Below are positions 25,609-36,136 of a stretch of 64,000 nucleotides of DNA, one piece after another. Source of the DNA: Pelagibius sp. Alg239-R121. Lineage in GTDB: Bacteria; Pseudomonadota; Alphaproteobacteria; Kiloniellales; Kiloniellaceae. A program made the translations under genes and the position numbers. A model generated the notes under the pieces. It saw only the letters and a program-made list of their open reading frames with translations. It was not told the DNA's origin and ran no database searches. Location of the stretch: assembly GCF_947331435.1 (NCBI RefSeq), contig NZ_CAMZOF010000002.1:372001-436000 (forward strand), given 5' to 3'. The number at the start of each line of letters is the position of its first letter. Positions within the stretch are counted from its first letter, which is position 1.

Positions 25609-26535
25609 TCAAATCGCCGTCACACGATATCCGACGCGCGGAAAGTGGATACAGATCCGGCCAACCTCAGGATCTTCGTGCAGGATCGCGATCCGCTCCC
25701 GATCCAAAAGATGCACCGGCCCCTCGACACCGGTCTCACCGCCATCAACATCAGGCACTACACTCACTCGGTCACCGGCTTTCAAGCCGAGCGGATCAAG
25801 GGGATCGATTTCCTCGGGGGTCGAAGTTTCAGCGGCAGCGGCAATTTCAAGGGCCTCTTCTCCTGTCATATCGCTTTGCGTGCCATGACCCAACGCCGAA
25901 ACGCGCTGCTCCCAGGCTTCGACGGAGGGAAACTGGCTCAGGAATTCAGGTCCCTTGGCCCAGCGGCCACGAATGAACCAGATGAGGTAGTATGCGACGG
26001 CGTCAGGGAGACCAGGATGGTCGCCGAGCATAAACTTGCGTCCACCGCTCAAGCGCTGATCCATCCAGCCAATCTGTGGCCGGATCTGTGAAATGACATG
26101 GGCCAGATCGGCCTGAACTGCTTTGAGGTCCGCATTGGGCCCCAGGTAAAGCCGTCCCCGGTCCTTGGCAAAGGCTTCCGGCAATTCGTCGGCCGCCGCC
26201 CCCAGCACAAGCTTCACCGTCTCATCGAACAGCGTGCCGTCAGTCCAGCGGCTGACGCCCCAGACCATACCGTCCGAGCCGCCGGGATAGAAGGTCGGTT
26301 CGGGAAAGCGGCGTTCCAGTTCTCGCAGAATGCCTTGACTATCGCAGTAGACGTCCGCGCCGATCTGCATCACGGGGGCGCGCCGGTACCCGCCTGTTAG
26401 CGGCATCAACAGTGGTTTCGGGGGAATGCGAGGGACTTCCACTGAACTCCATGTCAGATTCTTGATCCCAAATCCGACGCGGACCTTTTCTGAAACCGGT
26501 GATTGGGGATAGGCATGAAAGATGATCTGGTCCAA
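25609..26535 (-). CDS. Glutathione S-transferase-like protein with C-terminal extension
   Basis: 308 residues. A thioredoxin-like N-terminal domain (IIFHAYPQSPVSEKVRVGFG) and YCDSQGILRELERRFP give the GST N-domain signature; a helical GST C-domain follows to about residue 215. The last 90 residues (from EEIDPLDPLGLKAGDRV) resemble a small beta-barrel, not a GST part. The start is TTG 26535 with AAGGA 7 bases upstream. The Ser in YPQSPVSEK may be catalytic; the substrate is unknown. Confidence 0.78.
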   Translation of the reverse strand: MDQIIFHAYPQSPVSEKVRVGFGIKNLTWSSVEVPRIPPKPLLMPLTGGYRRAPVMQIGADVYCDSQGILRELERRFPEPTFYPGGSDGMVWGVSRWTDGTLFDETVKLVLGAAADELPEAFAKDRGRLYLGPNADLKAVQADLAHVISQIRPQIGWMDQRLSGGRKFMLGDHPGLPDAVAYYLIWFIRGRWAKGPEFLSQFPSVEAWEQRVSALGHGTQSDMTGEEALEIAAAAETSTPEEIDPLDPLGLKAGDRVSVVPDVDGGETGVEGPVHLLDRERIAILHEDPEVGRICIHFPRVGYRVTAI

Positions 26536-26740
26536 TGTTCGTTCCTTGTGCTGGCGGTTTCCTGATGGCGGAAAAGGCCCTAAGTCCCTTTTGCATTACT
26601 GCCGGCAACCGTTACAATGTCCGCATAAAAGATCGCGTTTTCAAACTACCGCCGACGCTATATTGGCTCCCACGCCCGGGAGCTTTGTCAAATCACGCTT
26701 GCTCTATCCTGAATACCCTCCCTGCCTGGACAGATCTGCA

Positions 26741-27088
26741 ATGCCACCGAAAAAGAACCCTCTCAAACTCAACAAGCTTCAGCTGCGTACGCTGGCGCTG
26801 GCACAAATTCTGGCGCGGGATCCAGGCATGGCCCGGCTAGACGAGGCGACGGGTGAAGCGGCGCTGTTGCAGCTGCCCCACGCGCACGGCAATCATTTAC
26901 ATGTGGGCGAGTTTACCATTTCGACGCGGGACGCAAGTGGTCTGACAAACGCTGCAGTATGGGCGGCACTGGCCCGCAAGGGCCTGATACACAACAACGA
27001 CCCTATGGCGGTCGCAACGCTGACCGCCGATGGACTGAAATACGACACCGGTCTTGGCCACCACTTCATGACCCCTTCCGATCACTAG
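26741..27088 (+). CDS. Uncharacterised protein, 115 residues
   Basis: Begins MPPKKNPLKLNKLQLRTL, a Lys- and Leu-rich start, then contains LPHAHGNHLHVGEF with four His in eleven residues. The His cluster could bind a metal. No family name is certain. ATG 26741 is chosen over upstream in-frame starts because the earlier sequence has no protein character; the ribosome site is weak. It is divergent from the GST-like gene, with about 205 bp between starts. Confidence 0.6.
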   Translation: MPPKKNPLKLNKLQLRTLALAQILARDPGMARLDEATGEAALLQLPHAHGNHLHVGEFTISTRDASGLTNAAVWAALARKGLIHNNDPMAVATLTADGLKYDTGLGHHFMTPSDH

Positions 27089-27526
27089 TGTAGTGAGCCT
27101 TCACGGATTTCTGAAGGGATGTCCCGCTTCGATTATGTTATTGGAACAGCCGTTCAAGAAATTGAGCGAAAAAGCAGTCAGATATGCTGGCGCACAAACG
27201 TCGGCCGTATGAACAATCTCGAACAGCGCATCGATAGGTACGACGCCGGAACCGGCGCAAATTCGGCATGCGGCCGTGATTGGCTTCTGCTCAAGAATGT
27301 GATCGTTATTGAACGAGATGATCAAGAACGTGAATCGCCACCTAACTTTTGGAACAACGGGCTCATTCGCGGGTTTCGCAGCCACTGAGAAAAAACTCGA
27401 GGCCAAGCGCTACAGGACACCGAGCAAAGCCGTCGGTTCGAAACAGCCGGGTCGAACCCTTCGGGTCGAAACAGGTACGACAGAAACGCGCGTCTTTCCC
27501 TGAGACGCTCATAGGAGAAAACAACC
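27089..27526. other. Intergenic region upstream of the aldo/keto reductase operon
   Basis: 438 bases. Overlapping frames on both strands (27101-27406 minus, 27119-27388 plus) show no domain or ribosome site. The right part contains a 14-bp triple repeat at 27435-27476. The promoter of the downstream operon should lie here. Confidence 0.5.
27435..27476. repeat. Three 14-bp tandem direct repeats
   Basis: Units begin at 27435 (GGTTCGAA), 27449 (GGGTCGAA) and 27463 (GGGTCGAA) with an exact 14-base period. Units 1 and 3 also share the following ACAG. They end about 50 bp before the aldo/keto reductase start and could be regulator half-sites. Confidence 0.55.
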
Positions 27527-28573
27527 ATGAGCTATCTTCCTGCCGAAAACCGCTACGAAAAGATGATCTACAATCGTTGCGGCAGAAGCGGCCTTCAGCT
27601 TCCAGCGATCTCGCTCGGCTTGTGGCACAACTTCGGTGACAACGCACCACGCGACAATGCTCTAGAGATCTGCCGTACGGCCTTTGATCTGGGCATCACC
27701 CATTTCGATCTCGCCAACAACTACGGCCCGCCCCCCGGTTCGGCTGAATCCAATTTTGGCGATATGCTGCAGACCGACTTCGCGGGTCACCGGGACGAAA
27801 TGGTAATCTCATCCAAGGCAGGTTATCTCATGTGGCCCGGCCCCTACGGCGAATGGGGTAGCCGCAAGTACGTGTTGGCCAGCCTGGACCAGAGCCTCCA
27901 GCGGATGGGCCTCGACTACGTTGATATCTTCTACTCCCACCGTTTCGATCCCAACACGCCCTTGGAAGAAACCATGGGTGCACTGGATACGGCTGTGCGC
28001 CAGGGTAAGGCACTTTACGTCGGCATCTCCTCCTACAACGCCCAACGCACCCGCGAGGCAGCAAAAATCCTCCGCGAACTGGGCACGCCCTGTCTGATCC
28101 ATCAACCGAGCTATTCCATGATCAACCGGTGGATCGAGGAAGACGGTCTGCTCGATACACTGGACGAAGAAGGTATTGGCTCGATCATCTTCTCGCCGTT
28201 GGCCCAGGGCATGTTGAGTGACAAGTATCTGAACGGCGTTCCCGAGGATAGCCGCGCTGCCCAAGGCGGCGCCCTCAGGCAGTCCTTCCTGACGGAAGAC
28301 AATCTGAACCGTATTCGCGCGCTCAACGAGATCGCTCAAAGGCGTGGGCAGAGCCTGGCGCAGATGGCAATCGCCTGGGCATTGCGCGGCAGCCGGGTCA
28401 CCACAGCCCTGATCGGTGCGAGCCGACCGGAACAGGTGCGCAATTCCGTCGAAGCTCTGGACAATCTAGATTTCTCAGCCGAAGAATTGGCCGAGATTGA
28501 CCGCTACGCCGTCGAAGGCGGCGTCAATCTCTGGGCAGCCTCGGCAGAACGCAAAGGCCCCGCAAGGAAGTAG
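27527..28573 (+). CDS. L-glyceraldehyde 3-phosphate reductase-like aldo/keto reductase
   Basis: 348 residues, closely matching E. coli YghZ over the full length. Landmarks are YNRCGRSGLQLPAISLGLWHNFG, ITHFDLANNYGPPPGSAE, YVDIFYSHRFD and ALIGASRPEQ. The catalytic tetrad (Asp and Tyr in FDLANNYG, a Lys in SSKAGY, His in YSHR) is intact. The E. coli enzyme reduces L-glyceraldehyde 3-phosphate with NADPH and detoxifies aldehydes. ATG 27527 has AGGAG upstream. First gene of an operon with an oxidoreductase and a LysE exporter, so a sugar-derived substrate is also possible. Confidence 0.88.
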   Translation: MSYLPAENRYEKMIYNRCGRSGLQLPAISLGLWHNFGDNAPRDNALEICRTAFDLGITHFDLANNYGPPPGSAESNFGDMLQTDFAGHRDEMVISSKAGYLMWPGPYGEWGSRKYVLASLDQSLQRMGLDYVDIFYSHRFDPNTPLEETMGALDTAVRQGKALYVGISSYNAQRTREAAKILRELGTPCLIHQPSYSMINRWIEEDGLLDTLDEEGIGSIIFSPLAQGMLSDKYLNGVPEDSRAAQGGALRQSFLTEDNLNRIRALNEIAQRRGQSLAQMAIAWALRGSRVTTALIGASRPEQVRNSVEALDNLDFSAEELAEIDRYAVEGGVNLWAASAERKGPARK

Positions 28574-28599
28574 GGTTCGGTACAAATCAGGAAGAGATA

Positions 28600-29571
28600 A
28601 TGACCTCCAAACACAAAATCGCGGTAATCGGCCTTGGCATCATGGGGCGGCGTCTGCTCACCAGTCTGCAGGCTCATGAAGCCTTCGAACCGGTTGCACT
28701 ATGGGACCCTTCCGAAGACGCCTGTAACAAGGCAAGGTCGGAAGCGCCCGAGGTGCCGATTAGCGCGTCGGCGGAAGAGGCCATTGCGGCAGGCGACGTG
28801 ATCTACCTCGCCTGTCCCCCTGTGCCGCGCAAAAGCTACGCCCTGACGGCAGCGGCAGCGGGAAAGGCCGTGTTCCTGGAAAAGCCCCTTGGCATCGACA
28901 TCGTGGAAAGCCGCGATCTGGTGCTGCGTCTGGAGCAGGCGATGGTACCGGCCGCGGTCAACTTCACGCAGGCAGCCGGCCGCGCGCTCTCGGAAGTACA
29001 GCGGGCGTCAAAAGCCGGTGAGATGGGAGAGTTGAAGGGGGTCGACATCGTCGTCACCTACCCCGCCTGGCCGCGTGCATGGCAGGTCGATGCCGACTGG
29101 CTCCGCTTTCGAGCCGAAGGCGGCTTCACGCGCGAGGTCATCTCGCATTTCCTGTTCTTCAGCGAGCGGGTGATCGGTCCAACGACACTGGTCGCAGCCC
29201 AACCCAGCTATCCGGCTGACGCAGAGCTCTGCGAGACCCACGTGCTGGCACGGCTGGAGAATGCGCACGGCGTGCCGGTTACGATCCTGGGATCGGTCGG
29301 TGGCGCGCAACCGGACAGACAGGAGGTCACGATAAAAGGAGCTCTGCGCAGCTATCGGATCTCCGAGTTCTATCAACTCTGGTCCTCCGAGGGCGAGACC
29401 TTCGCCGAAGTCCTGCAACGCCCTGCCGACCCGCGCCGGGACAGTCTGCAGCGCCAGTTGAACGAACTCGACAACTGCCTGCGTCGAGAACCGCACCTGC
29501 TGGCGACGCCGCAGGAGGCCCTCAGCGTTCAGGAGAAGATCGAGGGCATCTTGTTCGACAAAACCGGCTAA
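28600..29571 (+). CDS. Gfo/Idh/MocA family oxidoreductase
   Basis: 323 residues. An N-terminal Rossmann fold (IAVIGLGIMGRRLL) and the family lysine in FLEKPLGID are present; the C-terminal domain has the expected alpha/beta pattern. Family enzymes oxidise or reduce sugars, inositols or related compounds with NAD(P). It starts 26 bp after the aldo/keto reductase, with GGAAGAG upstream, and should work in the same pathway. Confidence 0.85.
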   Translation: MTSKHKIAVIGLGIMGRRLLTSLQAHEAFEPVALWDPSEDACNKARSEAPEVPISASAEEAIAAGDVIYLACPPVPRKSYALTAAAAGKAVFLEKPLGIDIVESRDLVLRLEQAMVPAAVNFTQAAGRALSEVQRASKAGEMGELKGVDIVVTYPAWPRAWQVDADWLRFRAEGGFTREVISHFLFFSERVIGPTTLVAAQPSYPADAELCETHVLARLENAHGVPVTILGSVGGAQPDRQEVTIKGALRSYRISEFYQLWSSEGETFAEVLQRPADPRRDSLQRQLNELDNCLRREPHLLATPQEALSVQEKIEGILFDKTG

Positions 29572-29624
29572 AACACCATCCTGATTCGAAGCTTCCGCAT
29601 CCGCAAACGGCGAGGTCTGGATAG

Positions 29625-30251
29625 ATGATCGACTTGGCACAGCTTGTAATCTTCATCCCTGCCGCCCTGGCACTCAATCTAACCCCAGGCAGCGATATGC
29701 TGTTTTGCCTTGGACAGGGACTGAAGTCCGGTCCCCGCGCCGGGATCGCCGCGAGTTTTGGCGTCGCTTCGGGCTCCTTGATCCATATACTGCTCGCTGC
29801 CTTCGGACTGGCCGCCCTGCTCGCCGCTTATCCCTTCGCCTTTGAAATCGTACGATGGGCCGGTGTGGCTTATCTCGTTTGGCTAGCCATCCAGGCGGTT
29901 TGGAACCGCAACGCCACACTGTCTGCAGCGCAGGTCGGATCGGGAACCATCTTCGTCGCCTGGCGCGACGGAGCACTTGTGAACCTCCTCAACCCCAAGG
30001 TGGCAATCTTCGTTCTCGCCTTCGTCCCGCAGTTCGTTGATCCGGCCCGGGGCTCGACGATGCTACAATTCCTGATCCTAGGCGCGATCCTCAATGTGGG
30101 TGGGACGGTCATAAACTGCGCTGTCGGCGCCTTTTCGGGAAGCATCGGCCGCACCCTGACATCAAGCGCCGCCTTGACGACCGCCTACCGCTGGGTGACC
30201 TGCTCCATCTTTTTGGGTTTGGCGGCGAAGCTGGCCTTTGATCGCCGCTAA
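29625..30251 (+). CDS. LysE/RhtB family exporter
   Basis: 208 residues with five or six membrane segments. The family start LNLTPGSDMLFCLGQGLKSGPRAG and the FVPQFVDPARG motif mark it as a LysE/RhtB amino-acid or homoserine-lactone exporter. It follows the Gfo/Idh/MocA gene by 53 bp and ends before the TPP riboswitch. The cargo is not predictable; position suggests export of a product or toxic intermediate. Confidence 0.85.
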   Translation: MIDLAQLVIFIPAALALNLTPGSDMLFCLGQGLKSGPRAGIAASFGVASGSLIHILLAAFGLAALLAAYPFAFEIVRWAGVAYLVWLAIQAVWNRNATLSAAQVGSGTIFVAWRDGALVNLLNPKVAIFVLAFVPQFVDPARGSTMLQFLILGAILNVGGTVINCAVGAFSGSIGRTLTSSAALTTAYRWVTCSIFLGLAAKLAFDRR

Positions 30252-30310
30252 AAGGCTACTAAAACCCAATAAAATACTGGTACTACGCGGGTGTGCGTGA
30301 TATCGCTTTG

Positions 30311-30418
30311 ACTATTCCTAGGGGTGTCCTTTTGGCAAAGGACTGAGATGACGCTGACGCCGCGTCGGACTCTTAGAACCTGATCCGGGTCATGCCGGCG
30401 AAGGGAGTGGAGTCTCAA
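30311..30418 (+). promoter_or_regulatory. TPP riboswitch (THI element)
   Basis: The conserved blocks appear in order: GGGGTGTCC, a helix closed by GGACTGAGATG, a variable arm (GACGCTGACGCCGCGTC), then CTTAGAACCTGATCCGGGTC followed by ATGCCGGCGAAGGGA. This is the complete thiamine pyrophosphate aptamer. It lies about 80 bp before thiC and should repress the operon when TPP is abundant. The exact ends of P1 are approximate. Confidence 0.95.
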
Positions 30419-30430
30419 TGTTACAGATAA

Positions 30431-33403
<2,973 letters not shown>

Positions 33404-33407
<4 letters not shown>

Positions 33408-33601
33408 GGGTCACGGTTAACGGCAAGCCGCACGAGACCACGGCTGCCACGCTCGCCGAGCTCTTGAGCGAACTGGAATACGACGGAGCAGTCGTGGCCA
33501 CCGCCCTCAACGGCGAGTTCGCGCCCAAAGGCCGGCGCCTGGAGATGGCCGTTTCCGAACACGATCAGATCGAAGTGATCGCGCCAATGAAGGGCGGTTG
33601 A
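33404..33601 (+). CDS. thiS: Sulfur carrier protein ThiS
   Basis: 65 residues with the ubiquitin-like ThiS fold and the obligatory C-terminal Gly-Gly, which is adenylylated and converted to a thiocarboxylate. It overlaps the thiO stop by ATGA and is followed 4 bp later by thiG. The adenylyltransferase ThiF is not in this window. Confidence 0.95.
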
Positions 33602-33605
33602 GGAC

Positions 33606-34385
33606 ATGAGCCTCGAACTTTATGGGATATCGGTCACTTCACGGCTGCTACTTGGCACTTCGCTCTACCCTTCTCCCGCGATCATGCTGGAGTCCCTTAA
33701 GGCCTCAGGCGCGGAGATTGCCACGGTTTCACTGCGCCGAGAGTCGGGTACCGAACGCGCCGGTCAGGCTTTCTGGTCGCTGATTAAGGATTCCGGCGCC
33801 AAAGTCCTGCCGAACACAGCCGGCTGCAAGACCGTCAAGGAAGCCGTCACCACCGCGCAAATGGCGCGCGAACTCTTCGACACGCCCTGGGTGAAGCTGG
33901 AGGTCATCGGCGAAGACGACACGCTGCAGCCGGACGTCTTCGGTCTGGTTGAGGCCGCACGCATCCTCTGCGCGGAGGGCTTCGAGGTCTTTCCCTACAC
34001 CACCGAAGATCTTGTGGTCGCCGAAAAACTACTGGCCGCAGGCTGCGAAGTTTTGATGCCCTGGGGTGCACCGATCGGCAGTGGCCGGGGGCTCAACAAC
34101 CTCTATGGCCTGCGCAGCCTGCGCGCGCATTTTCCGAAGATCCCTCTGATCGTCGATGCGGGCATCGGCCTGCCCTCCCATGCGGCCCAGGCCATGGAAT
34201 TGGGCTACGACGCCATCCTGCTCAACACCGCCGTCGCCAAAGCCGGTAATCCACCGGCCATGGCCGGGGCTTTCGCCGCCGCCATCGCGGCGGGGCGAAC
34301 TGCTTTCGAGGCCGATCCCATAGAGGCCCGCGACATGGCGGCCCCATCCACACCCGTTGCGGGAACGCCTTTTTGGAACAGCTGA
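33606..34385 (+). CDS. thiG: Thiazole synthase ThiG
   Basis: 259 residues. The TIM-barrel enzyme that condenses deoxyxylulose 5-phosphate, dehydroglycine and ThiS thiocarboxylate. [30 protein letters not shown] (with the Schiff-base lysine) and [16 protein letters not shown] are all present. GAGGAC precedes the ATG. Its TGA shares a base with the thiE ATG. Confidence 0.96.
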   Translation: MSLELYGISVTSRLLLGTSLYPSPAIMLESLKASGAEIATVSLRRESGTERAGQAFWSLIKDSGAKVLPNTAGCKTVKEAVTTAQMARELFDTPWVKLEVIGEDDTLQPDVFGLVEAARILCAEGFEVFPYTTEDLVVAEKLLAAGCEVLMPWGAPIGSGRGLNNLYGLRSLRAHFPKIPLIVDAGIGLPSHAAQAMELGYDAILLNTAVAKAGNPPAMAGAFAAAIAAGRTAFEADPIEARDMAAPSTPVAGTPFWNS

Positions 34386-34993
34386 TGCTCGATCCCTTTT
34401 ATCTCATTATCGACGACGCCAAGTGGTTGCCGCGTTTTCTGCCGCTCGGACTGAAGCTGGTTCAATTACGCATCAAGGATCAACCGGAAGCGGAGCTACG
34501 TGCCCAGATCAGGGACGCCAAGGCCGTCTGCGCCGAAGCGGGCTGCCAACTGGTCGTCAACGACTACTGGCGCCTGGCCTTGGACCTGGGCTGCGACTTC
34601 GTGCATCTGGGTCAGGAGGATCTGGACGACGCTGATGTGGCGGCGATTCGCGCCGGCGGCCTGCGCCTGGGCGTCAGCACCCATGATGACAGCGAACTGC
34701 TCCGCGCCCTTGATCTGGCACCCGACTATGTGGCGCTCGGGCCGGTCTACCACACCATCCTGAAGGCTATGAAATGGGCGCCACAGGGCGTTGAGAAAGT
34801 CACCGGCTGGAAAGAAAAGGTCGGAACGATACCGCTCGTTGCTATCGGGGGCATGACCGTCGAACGCGCGCCCGCCGTCTACGATGCCGGCGCAGACGTT
34901 ATCTCAGCGGTCACCGATGTCTTACTGGCCGAAAACCCCGAGAATCGCCTTACAGAATGGTTGGAACTAACCACTGCGCGCCGAACAGGGTGA
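34385..34993 (+). CDS. thiE: Thiamine-phosphate synthase ThiE
   Basis: 202 residues. A TIM-barrel enzyme joining the pyrimidine pyrophosphate and thiazole phosphate. The phosphate/Mg regions VQLRIKD, VNDYWRLALDLGCDFVHLGQEDL and YVALGPVYHT are recognisable. Start by a TGATG overlap with thiG. Where many ThiE proteins have TxTK after GPV/IF, this one has YHTILK, so the sequence is somewhat divergent. ThiD, which should supply its substrate, is not nearby. Confidence 0.92.
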   Translation: MLDPFYLIIDDAKWLPRFLPLGLKLVQLRIKDQPEAELRAQIRDAKAVCAEAGCQLVVNDYWRLALDLGCDFVHLGQEDLDDADVAAIRAGGLRLGVSTHDDSELLRALDLAPDYVALGPVYHTILKAMKWAPQGVEKVTGWKEKVGTIPLVAIGGMTVERAPAVYDAGADVISAVTDVLLAENPENRLTEWLELTTARRTG

Positions 34994-35074
34994 TCGTTCC
35001 CTCCCTTTGGATTATTTGACCCGCGTGGGGTTTCTGCTGTAGTCCGGTTTCATGACAGGGACGAAGGTACGGGC

Positions 35075-35902
35075 GTGAATCCGACAGAAAAATCAGGCGG
35101 CACTGACGATAAGGGCGATGAGACCTCAGGTCCGGACCGCCGCTTCGCCACGACACTCGCCCGTGGTTTGAGCGTTCTGCGCGCCTTTCGCACCTCTGAC
35201 GGCCCGCTCGGCAACCAGGATCTGGCGGAACGCACGGGACTCCCCAAGTCGACGGTTTCGCGCATGACCTACACGCTGTCTCAACTTGGATATCTCGATC
35301 ATCTTCGCTCGATCGAAAAGTATCGCCTGGGCCCGGCCGTGTTGGCGCTTGGCAACATTGCGCGGGTCAATCTGTCATTTCTGGAAGCCGCTCAACCGAT
35401 TATGCAGGAATTGGCTGACGAAACCGGCACGCTGGTGGCTTTTACCGTCCGCGATAACCTTTCCATGCTCTACGCCCACTGCTGGCGGCCGCGCAACGTG
35501 GCGACCATTTGGCTTGAAGTCGGACGCAAGATCCCCATCGACAAGACGGCTTCGGGACGCTGTTTCCTGGCCTCGGCATCGGAACTGGAACTGCGCGAGC
35601 TGCGCCGGGACTTCGAGACCTCCGGCGAGTTGACCGGTGCAGCCTTCGACGGGATCGTCAAGGAGTCCCGGCGGCAGTTCTTCTCCCTCGGCTTTATGCC
35701 TTCGATCGGCAGCTGGGTGGAGACCATCAACGCAGTCGCCGTGCCGTTCCGCAGCCACGAGGCCTCGCAGGCCTTCGTCTTCAACTGCGGCGCGCTGCAG
35801 GAAAACCTGTCGGAACAGAGGATACTGACGGAAGTCGGTCCCCTCCTACGGCGCAGAATCGGCGACTTGGAATCGATGACGGGGCAGATAGCGGCAAGGT
35901 AA
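35075..35902 (+). CDS. IclR-family transcriptional regulator
   Basis: 275 residues. A winged helix-turn-helix near residues 28-85 (LARGLSVLRAF, NQDLAERTGLPKSTVSRM) precedes the IclR effector domain (KTASGRCFLA, then ESRRQFFSLG). The start is GTG 35075 with AAGG upstream; the first 25 residues are polar and probably disordered. It is on the same strand as the acyl-CoA operon and 234 bp ahead. The tandem 6-5-6 inverted repeats in that gap (and before the TRAP/ligase genes) fit IclR operators, so it likely controls both. The effector is probably the acid being degraded or its CoA ester. Confidence 0.9.
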   Translation: MNPTEKSGGTDDKGDETSGPDRRFATTLARGLSVLRAFRTSDGPLGNQDLAERTGLPKSTVSRMTYTLSQLGYLDHLRSIEKYRLGPAVLALGNIARVNLSFLEAAQPIMQELADETGTLVAFTVRDNLSMLYAHCWRPRNVATIWLEVGRKIPIDKTASGRCFLASASELELRELRRDFETSGELTGAAFDGIVKESRRQFFSLGFMPSIGSWVETINAVAVPFRSHEASQAFVFNCGALQENLSEQRILTEVGPLLRRRIGDLESMTGQIAAR

Positions 35903-35945
35903 GACCGCACAAATTTGTCCTCAATCAAGATGATCAAGCATCTAA

Positions 35946-35998
35946 ATTCGATTTCGTCGAATTCCGATATGCGGAATTATATTTTAAATGTTGGAATT
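35946..35998. promoter_or_regulatory. Tandem IclR-type operator before the acyl-CoA operon
   Basis: Three 17-bp elements with 6-5-6 geometry: ATTCGA-N5-TCGAAT (35946-35962), ATTCCG-N5-CGGAAT (35961-35977), and a degenerate ATTTTA-N5-TGGAAT (35981-35997). The block 35967-35998 matches 48407-48438 at 26 of 32 positions. ATTCCG-N5-CGGAAT is the usual IclR-type pattern. It lies about 140 bp upstream of the first fatty-acid gene. Confidence 0.7.
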
Positions 35999-36136
35999 AA
36001 GAAACTTGATCGTTATCCTTCGGGCAAACGCTTGTTAGGCGTCTGATCGTCATGTCCGAAAGGCGTCGAAGACGCCGGGCACTTGCTTTAGAATAACAGC
36101 TGAAAACAGCAATGCAGCAGAAGCCGGGAGATCGGA

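Noticed and set aside
27101-27406. Overlapping frames on both strands before the aldo/keto reductase
   Set aside because: Neither has a domain or ribosome site; they are mutual shadows in a spacer.
35018-35040. Possible terminator hairpin between thiE and the IclR gene
   Set aside because: The stem is only about 4 bp and there is no proper T-run.
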